Below, in pieces: positions 6,143 to 12,472 of a DNA stretch of 12,472 bases (its first letter is position 1; each line of letters starts with the position of its first letter). Position numbers and translations under genes: made by a program. The DNA is taken from positions 1-12,472 of the forward strand of contig JALRFG010000040.1 of the NCBI GenBank assembly GCA_023253795.1, given 5' to 3'. This DNA is from Methylocystis sp. GTDB lineage: Bacteria; Pseudomonadota; Alphaproteobacteria; Rhizobiales; Beijerinckiaceae. The notes beneath the pieces are model-generated. The model searched no databases. It was not told where the DNA came from and saw nothing but the letters and a program-made list of their open reading frames with translations.

Positions 6143-9100
6143 ATGCGCCAGCCGAATGTTTTCACGATTCCGCCGGGCGCGCCGTTTCTCGCCACCTTTG
6201 TCGAGGCTTTTCTCGCCGGCGATATCGTCTCGGGCGTTTCCCGCAACAGTTCGCCGCTAACGCTGGCGCGCGCCACGATTTACGTGCCGACCCAGCGCGC
6301 CGGCCGCGCGCTCGCCACCGAATTTGCGCGCGCGATTGGCGTCGGCGCAACCTTTTTGCCGCGTATTCTGCCGCTGGGCGGTCTGGAGGAAAGCGAAAAC
6401 GCCGCGCTTTTTTCTCAGGAAGCGACATTCGATCCACATGGCGCGCCGGCGATTGAGGAGCTGGAGCGTCGTCTTCTGCTGTCGCAACTGATCATGACGT
6501 GGTCGAAATCGATGAGCCACGCCATCATATCGATGGGAGCGGATGGTGCGCCGGAAATCGACGCCAGCGAACCTTTCCTTGTCACAGCGACACCGGCGGG
6601 CGCCTATGCGCTCGCCGCCGAACTCGCGGCGCTGATTGACGAATTTCACATTGAAAATGTCTCCCCGGATGCGATCCGCAAGATCGTTGACGACTCTTTT
6701 GATCGATACTGGTCGATCACGACGCGCTTTCTCGACATTGCGCTGCATGAATGGCCGGCGATGTTGAAAGAAACCGGGCTTGTTGACGCTGCCGAGCGGC
6801 GTCGTCGGCTGGTTGAGGCGCAGATTGCGGCGCTCGACACGACTGCGGATAACCCGGTGATTGCGCTCGGCTCGACCGGAGCCCAGCCGACAACGGCGCG
6901 CTTGCTGACGGCGATCGCAAATCACGACAAGGGCGCCGTCATCCTGCCGGGGCTCGACAAGGAGATGAGCGCTGCGGATTGGTCGCTAATTGGCGATCAC
7001 GAACAGGAGCCCGCCTTTAGCCATCCGCAGATCATTCTGAAGCGGCTCCTCGCGACAATGAAGCTGGCGCGCGAGGATGTGCGTGAGATTGGCGGCGAGA
7101 CTCATGGAGTGCATCCTGAGATTACAGCGCGTCGCAAACTGATCTCGACTGCAATGGCTCCTGCCGCAGCGACGGCTGAATGGCGTAATTTTCGTCGTGA
7201 TCAGGCGACGCATATTGCTCAGGCGCTTGAAAATGTGACCGTTCTGGAAGCGGCGGATGAGCGCATCGAAGCGCTGACGCTGGCGTTATTCATGCGCGAA
7301 GCGCTGGAGACGCCGGATCGCACAGCGGCGCTGGTGACGCCGGATCGCGCCGTCGCGCGACGCGTTGCGGCTGAACTCCGCCGCTTTGACATCGATATTG
7401 ACGACTCCGGCGGCGAGGCTTTGCTGATGACCAGCGCCGGCGCTTTGGCGCGATTGGTCGCGACCATCGCTGTCGAAGGATTGACGGCTGTTCATCTGTC
7501 GGCGCTGCTTGCGCATCCGCTTGCGTCTTTGGGGAGCGGGCGTGACGAAATCGTCGCTTTGGCGCCGATGATCGAGATTGGCGTTTTGCGCCGCCCCGGC
7601 GCGGGCGCCGGCGGCTGGCGGGAGAGCGTTATCAAGGCGCGTGCTGCGGCGCAGGAGAGGCATGCCTATCCGACGGCGCGACTCATCGATGAAGCGCAAT
7701 GGTTAGAGATTGAAGAATGTCTCGGGCGTCTTGAAGATATTTTTGCGCCCTTTGCCGGAATGAGAGATGTGCGACGCCTCGATCTTTGGGCGACTGCGCA
7801 TCGTAAGGCGATTGAGGCGATCTGCGCTGGCGCTGACGATCACATGGATTCTGGCGCACGCGAATTGTTCGATTTGCTCGAACGTCTGACGCATGCACAG
7901 GCTCCAGATGATTTCGACGTCGCCGCTTATGCGTCGCTGTTTGATCGTATCGCCCAAGAAATCATTCTTCGCGGGCCGCATCGCGCCCATCCGCGACTTA
8001 AAATCCTCGGCCCGCTCGAGTCGCGTTTGATTGACGCGGATCTCATGCTGCTCGCCGAGCTTGATGAGGGCGTCTGGCCGCCGCAGACGGAAACCGGCGC
8101 CTTTCTTAATCGTTCGATGCGGCGACAACTCGGATTAACGCCGCCGGAACGGCGTATTGGGCAGAGCGCACATGATTTTGTCATGGCGCTTGGCGCGCCT
8201 CAGGTCGTGTTGGCGCGCGCGCTCAAACGCGATGGATCGCCGACCGTCGCTTCCCGTTTTCTGACCCGGCTCGAAGCGCTTGCGGGTACAACATATATGG
8301 ACTGCAAGCAGCGCGGCTCGAACATGGCGCAGATCGCTGCTGCGCTCGATTATGCGCCTGATCCGCGGGCAACGCCGCGACCGGCTCCCAAACCGTCGCT
8401 CGCCTTGCGGCCCAAACGGCTGAGCGTGACACGGATCGAAAAATTGCGTCGCGACCCTTACGCGATTTACGCCGAATATATTCTTGGCCTGAGAGCGCTT
8501 CCGTCGCCTGGTGCAAAGATCGGCCCCCGCGAGCGGGGAACAGCATTGCATAAAGTCATCGAATGTTTTGTGCGACGTTACCCCTCCGGTCCGCTGCCGG
8601 AGTTGGCGCGCGATGAAATTATCGACATGGCGCAAGTGGCGCTGGGGGATTTTTTGGCCCAGCCGGATTTTGAAACCTTCGAATGGCCGCGCATCAAGGC
8701 GGGTCTGGAACATGTCATCAAGTTTGAACATGAGCGCCGCGCCGTGGCGCGACAAATTTTCATCGAGAGTCATGGCGAATGGCCCCTGAAACTTTCGGAC
8801 GGCGGCGAATTTTGTCTCACCGCCGACGCTGACCGTATCGAGATTGATGAGGCGGGGCGAGCCTATGTCATCGATTATAAAACCGGCGCGCCGCCAACCG
8901 GCAAGCAGATCAACGTCGGCTGGTCGCCGCAACTCACGCTGGAGGCGGCGATGGTCGAGGCTGGCGCCTTTGCAGACATTGGCGCTCATGCTGTCGCCAG
9001 CGCCGCCTATGTCAGCCTCAAGGATGGCGGCATGACCAAATGGCTCGACAGTGTCGAGAAAAAAGCCTTCGCCGATCTTGTTGCGACACATCGCGATGAG

Positions 9101-9244
9101 CTGCTGAAGCTCCTGTCGCAATTTCACAACCCCGATACGCCCTATCTCTCGCGCCCCTATGTTTTCCAGCAAAACGATACCTGCGACTACGATCATCTGG
9201 CGCGTGTCGCCGAATGGTCGCGTGGCGGCGGAGATGAGGCATGA
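6143..9244 (+). CDS. addB: Double-strand break repair protein AddB (alphaproteobacterial type)
   Basis: 1033-residue subunit of the AddAB helicase-nuclease, which resects DNA double-strand ends and prepares them for RecA loading. The N-terminus has the fold-defining IYVPTQRAGRAL stretch but no Walker A (residues 7-19 carry no GKT), so this half should not hydrolyse ATP; in AddAB the motor is AddA. The C-terminal third is a RecB-type nuclease: LSVTRIEKL (760-768), RGTALHKVIE with H803, DADRIEI with D897, and VIDYKTG with D911 and K913, so the nuclease should be active. The first iron-sulphur cysteine expected after SVTxxE is aspartate (D771), and the C-terminal cluster keeps only C1014. The addA start overlaps its stop. 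Length fits the alphaproteobacterial family. Many long antisense frames lie across it and are shadows. Confidence 0.95.
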   Translation: MRQPNVFTIPPGAPFLATFVEAFLAGDIVSGVSRNSSPLTLARATIYVPTQRAGRALATEFARAIGVGATFLPRILPLGGLEESENAALFSQEATFDPHGAPAIEELERRLLLSQLIMTWSKSMSHAIISMGADGAPEIDASEPFLVTATPAGAYALAAELAALIDEFHIENVSPDAIRKIVDDSFDRYWSITTRFLDIALHEWPAMLKETGLVDAAERRRRLVEAQIAALDTTADNPVIALGSTGAQPTTARLLTAIANHDKGAVILPGLDKEMSAADWSLIGDHEQEPAFSHPQIILKRLLATMKLAREDVREIGGETHGVHPEITARRKLISTAMAPAAATAEWRNFRRDQATHIAQALENVTVLEAADERIEALTLALFMREALETPDRTAALVTPDRAVARRVAAELRRFDIDIDDSGGEALLMTSAGALARLVATIAVEGLTAVHLSALLAHPLASLGSGRDEIVALAPMIEIGVLRRPGAGAGGWRESVIKARAAAQERHAYPTARLIDEAQWLEIEECLGRLEDIFAPFAGMRDVRRLDLWATAHRKAIEAICAGADDHMDSGARELFDLLERLTHAQAPDDFDVAAYASLFDRIAQEIILRGPHRAHPRLKILGPLESRLIDADLMLLAELDEGVWPPQTETGAFLNRSMRRQLGLTPPERRIGQSAHDFVMALGAPQVVLARALKRDGSPTVASRFLTRLEALAGTTYMDCKQRGSNMAQIAAALDYAPDPRATPRPAPKPSLALRPKRLSVTRIEKLRRDPYAIYAEYILGLRALPSPGAKIGPRERGTALHKVIECFVRRYPSGPLPELARDEIIDMAQVALGDFLAQPDFETFEWPRIKAGLEHVIKFEHERRAVARQIFIESHGEWPLKLSDGGEFCLTADADRIEIDEAGRAYVIDYKTGAPPTGKQINVGWSPQLTLEAAMVEAGAFADIGAHAVASAAYVSLKDGGMTKWLDSVEKKAFADLVATHRDELLKLLSQFHNPDTPYLSRPYVFQQNDTCDYDHLARVAEWSRGGGDEA
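9230..9233 (+). promoter_or_regulatory. Shine-Dalgarno for addA
   Basis: GGAG lies 7 nt before ATG 9241, within the last codons of addB. It supports the start that overlaps the addB stop as ATGA. Confidence 0.5.
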
Positions 9245-12200
9245 GCGCGTTTGCGATCCCCGAATTGACGCTGAAAAAGCAGCGCGACGCCGCCAGACCA
9301 GAAAGCTCTGTCTGGGTCTCGGCCCATGCTGGCTCTGGTAAAACCTATGTTCTGGCGCAGCGTGTGTTGCGTTTGCTGCTCTCCGGCGCGACGCCGTCGC
9401 AAATCCTCTGTCTCACCTACACCAAGGCGGCGGCGGCGAATATGTCGAAGCGGATTTTCGATCATCTCGCCGAATGGGTCGTTCTTGAAGATGCGGAGCT
9501 TGTCAAAAAAATAGAGGCGACGGGCGCGCCGTCGCCGGATCGTCAGACGCTGGATTTCGCCAGACGGCTGTTCGCCCGCGCGGTGGAGACGCCCGGCGGA
9601 TTGAAAATCCAGACCATTCACGCCTTCTGCGAAAAACTGCTGCATATCTTCCCCTTCGAGGCGAATGTGCCGGCGGGCTTCCGCGTGCTCGACGACATAT
9701 CGCGCGCCGAATTGATCGAAGCGTCCCGGCGCCAAACAATCGAACAGGCCATAAGCGACGACGGTGCACTTCATGCCGCGCTTGAGGAGATCGCCCGAGA
9801 ATCTTCCTCACAGAGCTTCGATCAGCTTTGCGAGGAGTTGCTTTTCAATCGCGATGCTTTGGCGCAATGCGACGATCTGGAAATCTATGCGGCGGATTTG
9901 CGTTCAGCCCTTGGTCTGGACGACGATGAGACGCTGGCGAGCCTTGAAAACGAGATGATCATGGGCGGTGAACCGCCCGAGGCATGGCCAGCGCTTGCTG
10001 ACCAGCTGATGCAAAGCGAAAAGAAATCCGATCACACGCTCGCAAAACATCTGTATGACGCGCATCAATTGGCGCCAGAGGTCCAATGTCTTGAAACATA
10101 TCTTTTTGCTTTTTACACCAAGGATGGCGCGCCGCGCGGCGTCAAAGAGAAGTCGGCAATCCTGACCAAGGATTTCGCTGCAGCCAATCCATCTTTGCTC
10201 GCGCGCATGGAGAACGAACGCGATCGTCTGGGTCTATTGATCGAGAAACGCAAGGCGGCGGCGGTGGTGCAGCGTTCGCTGGCGCTGGCGCGACTGGGAC
10301 ACGCCATTCTCGATTCCTATATGCGCGCCAAGCGCCGCCGTAATCTGCTGGATTATGACGATCTGATCCAGCGGACGCGTGGTCTGCTTCATCGTTCCAG
10401 CCCGTCCTGGGTGCTCTATAAGCTCGATGCGCAGATCGATCATATTCTGCTCGACGAAGCGCAGGACACCAGCGCCGCGCAATGGGATATTCTCACCGCG
10501 ATCACAGATGAGTTTTCCGCAGGCGCCAGCGCGCGCGGCCTGGCGCGCAGCTTTTTCGCCGTTGGCGATGAGAAACAGTCGATCTTTTCCTTTCAGGGCG
10601 CCGCGCCGGAGAAGTTTCAGGAGATGCGGCGCAACTTCGAGCGTCGCTTCGCCGCCGCCGATCGCGAGTTTGTGCAAATCGCGCTGCATCAGTCCTTTCG
10701 TTCTGCGCAAGGCATTCTCAAAGCTGTCGATAAGGTCTTCGCCTATGCTGACAATGGCGTGGGTCTGGGTTTGAGCGCATCGGAGACGATGCTCCATGAG
10801 TCGATCAAGACGCATGTCCCGGCGCTGGTCGAAGTCTGGCCGCTGATTGGCAAGGATGATGTCGCCGATCCCGAAGACTGGCGGTTGCCGCTTGATTCCG
10901 TCAGTCGCGATGATCCCTCCGAGCGCATGGCGGGCAAGGTCGCCGTCCGGATCGCCGAATTGCTGACGCCGGATAGCGGCGAATGTGTTGTGGGCAAGAA
11001 TGGTTCGCGCGCTGTTGATCCCGGCGACATTCTTATTCTGGTGCGCAAGCGCGGACCGTTTTTCGAAGCGATGATCCGCGCCCTGAAGGCGCGCAACATA
11101 CCCGTCGCCGGCGCAGATCGTCTGGAAGTCGCCAAACATATCGCCGTCAATGATCTGGTCGCGCTGGGGCGCGCAGCGCTTCTGCCCCAGGATGATTTGA
11201 CGCTGGCGACTGTGCTGAAAACGCCGCTCATCGGTTTTGACGATGACGATCTGATCGCTTTGGCGCCTGGCCGCAGCGGTTCGCTTCATGATGCGCTCAT
11301 CAATGCGCCGCAGGAGCGCTATCGTGCGGCGGCGGCGACTTTCGCACAATGGCGCGAGGATGCGACGACGCTGGCGCCGTTTGAATTTTATAGCAAACTA
11401 TTGGGCGCCGGCGGCGGTCGCCGTCGTCTTGTTGCGCGGTTGGGCGTCGAGGCGAATGACGCCGTCGATGAGTTTCTGCGCCTCGCCTTGAATTATGAAC
11501 GCGAGAGCTCGACTGCGCTCACCAGCTTTCTGGCGATGGTCGAGTCGCTGGAGCTTTCGATCAAGCGCGACATGGAGGCGGCGGGTCGCGCCGTGCGCGT
11601 CATGACCGTCCATGCCGCGAAGGGGCTGGAGGCGAAGATCGTCTTTCTGCCGGACACCTGCGGCGCGCCGACAGGCAAGCATGATCCCAAACTTTTCCGC
11701 CTCGGCGATCGGGAGACTGGCCCGCTGGCGTGGACGCGCGGCAAGGAGCACGATCCGGCGGCGTTGACGCAGGCGCGCGCCGTGCGTCGGGATGACGAGT
11801 TGAGAGAATATCAGCGTCTGCTTTATGTCGCGCTGACTCGCGCCGAGGAACGGCTCTATATCGCCGGCTTTCATGGCAAGAACCAACCATCAGCGCAAAG
11901 CTGGTATCTGTCGGTTCACGGCGCGCTTGCGGAAAGCGGCGTTGAATTACCGGATCCGCTCGAACCCGGCGCGACGCTCCTGCGTCTGGGCAGCGTGCCC
12001 CTGCGTGACGATCTGACGTCGGCGCCCATGCTGGAGACGGATGCGCCGCCGCCTGCTTTTGCGACAACGCCTGCGCCTGTCGAACCTTCGCCGCTTCCGC
12101 CCCTGCGTCCATCCAGCGCGCTGGCGGGGGCTGATGCGATGACGCCGCGCGATCCCTCGGCGCCAAACCGTCGTGATGCGGCGCATGTGCGGCAAGGCGT

Positions 12201-12472
12201 GCTGATCCACGCTTTGCTGCAATATCTGCCCGCGACGGCGCCGGCGCAACGCCATGATGCGGCGGAGTCATTTCTGAAATTGCGCGCAAAAGACATTGAC
12301 GCTGCGCAGCGCGCGGAAATGATCGCCGCTGTGCTTAATGTGCTCGCGCATCCGGCGTTGGAACCGTTGTTTGGCGCCAATGCACTGGCGGAAGTCGATG
12401 TCGTAGCGACGCTCGAGGATGGCCTGCCTGTTGCGGGTCGTATCGATCGCTTTGTCGAGACGGCGGAGGATG
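9241..12472 (+). CDS. addA: Double-strand break repair helicase-nuclease AddA, 3'-truncated by window end
   Basis: 1077 codons are present with no in-frame stop; the frame runs off the window. It encodes the superfamily 1 motor and second nuclease of AddAB. All helicase motifs are visible: Walker A AHAGSGKT (28-35, K34), LCLTYTKAAAANM (56-68), TIHAFC (125-130), Walker B LLDEAQD (403-409), VGDEKQSIFSFQG (441-453), LHQSFRS (482-488), MTVHAAKGLE (788-797) and RLLYVALTRAEERL (motif VI, R867). A Pro-rich linker (about 932-958) leads to the nuclease domain, which has H990 (QGVLIH) and GRID with D1069. The catalytic D-x-K pair lies beyond the window, so roughly 80-110 residues are missing, judged from the usual length of about 1150-1190. 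ATG 9241 overlaps the addB TGA (ATGA), implying coupled synthesis of the two subunits. Confidence 0.96.
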   Translation, partial: MSAFAIPELTLKKQRDAARPESSVWVSAHAGSGKTYVLAQRVLRLLLSGATPSQILCLTYTKAAAANMSKRIFDHLAEWVVLEDAELVKKIEATGAPSPDRQTLDFARRLFARAVETPGGLKIQTIHAFCEKLLHIFPFEANVPAGFRVLDDISRAELIEASRRQTIEQAISDDGALHAALEEIARESSSQSFDQLCEELLFNRDALAQCDDLEIYAADLRSALGLDDDETLASLENEMIMGGEPPEAWPALADQLMQSEKKSDHTLAKHLYDAHQLAPEVQCLETYLFAFYTKDGAPRGVKEKSAILTKDFAAANPSLLARMENERDRLGLLIEKRKAAAVVQRSLALARLGHAILDSYMRAKRRRNLLDYDDLIQRTRGLLHRSSPSWVLYKLDAQIDHILLDEAQDTSAAQWDILTAITDEFSAGASARGLARSFFAVGDEKQSIFSFQGAAPEKFQEMRRNFERRFAAADREFVQIALHQSFRSAQGILKAVDKVFAYADNGVGLGLSASETMLHESIKTHVPALVEVWPLIGKDDVADPEDWRLPLDSVSRDDPSERMAGKVAVRIAELLTPDSGECVVGKNGSRAVDPGDILILVRKRGPFFEAMIRALKARNIPVAGADRLEVAKHIAVNDLVALGRAALLPQDDLTLATVLKTPLIGFDDDDLIALAPGRSGSLHDALINAPQERYRAAAATFAQWREDATTLAPFEFYSKLLGAGGGRRRLVARLGVEANDAVDEFLRLALNYERESSTALTSFLAMVESLELSIKRDMEAAGRAVRVMTVHAAKGLEAKIVFLPDTCGAPTGKHDPKLFRLGDRETGPLAWTRGKEHDPAALTQARAVRRDDELREYQRLLYVALTRAEERLYIAGFHGKNQPSAQSWYLSVHGALAESGVELPDPLEPGATLLRLGSVPLRDDLTSAPMLETDAPPPAFATTPAPVEPSPLPPLRPSSALAGADAMTPRDPSAPNRRDAAHVRQGVLIHALLQYLPATAPAQRHDAAESFLKLRAKDIDAAQRAEMIAAVLNVLAHPALEPLFGANALAEVDVVATLEDGLPVAGRIDRFVETAED

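Larger units (their letters stand above)
1329..12472 (+). other. Predicted operon divL - tsaE/amgK - murU - addB - addA
   Basis: Five co-directional genes follow one another with junctions of a 1-base overlap (TGA/ATG), an 8-base overlap, an 8-base gap and a 4-base overlap (ATGA). No terminator-like structure lies between them. The nearest upstream terminators are those after ahcY, so the promoter should lie in 1018-1328. The operon's 3' end is outside the window. Co-transcription is inferred from spacing. Confidence 0.75.

Noticed and set aside
8135..9196. 353-codon antisense open frame over addB
   Set aside because: Shadow frame; the + strand frame carries the complete nuclease motifs of AddB.
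10234..11349. 371-codon antisense open frame over addA
   Set aside because: Shadow frame over helicase motifs II to IV of AddA; no recognisable protein features.
9241..12472. Possible frameshift or pseudogenisation of addA, because no closed gene is seen here
   Set aside because: Reading the frame codon by codon from 9241 shows no stop to the window end and all helicase motifs in one frame; it is simply cut by the window.
1..12472. Search for a mobile element, CRISPR array, tRNA or phage genes
   Set aside because: No transposase, integrase, terminal repeats, spaced direct repeats or tRNA cloverleaf seen; the gene set is conserved housekeeping.

Overview
The window looks like chromosomal core sequence from a GC-rich alphaproteobacterium, most likely of the order Hyphomicrobiales (Rhizobiales). 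The evidence is a DivL-type cell-cycle kinase, an AddAB pair of the alphaproteobacterial kind, and a TsaE/sugar-kinase fusion next to MurU. Genus cannot be fixed from the sequence; a Beijerinckiaceae/Methylocystaceae-like origin is only a guess. All convincing genes lie on the + strand. I see no insertion sequence, prophage, tRNA, rRNA or CRISPR array.

Layout: (1) 2-919 is the C-terminal two thirds of ahcY (S-adenosylhomocysteine hydrolase), closed by tandem stops and two rho-independent terminators (936-969 and 981-1017). (2) 1018-1328 is a non-coding leader of about 310 bp with several GANTC (CcrM methylation) motifs, a perfect 7-bp dyad and a GC-rich hairpin. (3) 1329-3869 is divL, a membrane-anchored multi-PAS kinase-like protein whose H-box histidine is replaced by tyrosine. 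(4) 3869-5407 is a fused gene: TsaE (tRNA t6A ATPase) followed by an AmgK-like sugar kinase. (5) 5400-6134 is a MurU-like nucleotidyltransferase. (6) 6143-9244 is addB. (7) 9241-12472 is addA, cut by the window end just inside its nuclease domain.

The five genes from divL onward overlap or lie within 8 bp of each other and probably form one operon. It joins cell-cycle signalling (DivL acting on the CckA-CtrA pathway), tRNA modification (TsaE), peptidoglycan recycling (AmgK plus MurU turning recycled MurNAc into UDP-MurNAc) and double-strand-break repair (AddAB). ahcY is transcriptionally separate and has clearly different, C-ending codon use, as expected for a highly expressed housekeeping gene.

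I found no wholly unknown system. The points most worth a second look are the Tyr-for-His kinase, the TsaE-AmgK fusion beside MurU, the GANTC cluster upstream of divL, and an AddB that appears to lack the iron-sulphur cysteines known from the Bacillus enzyme.
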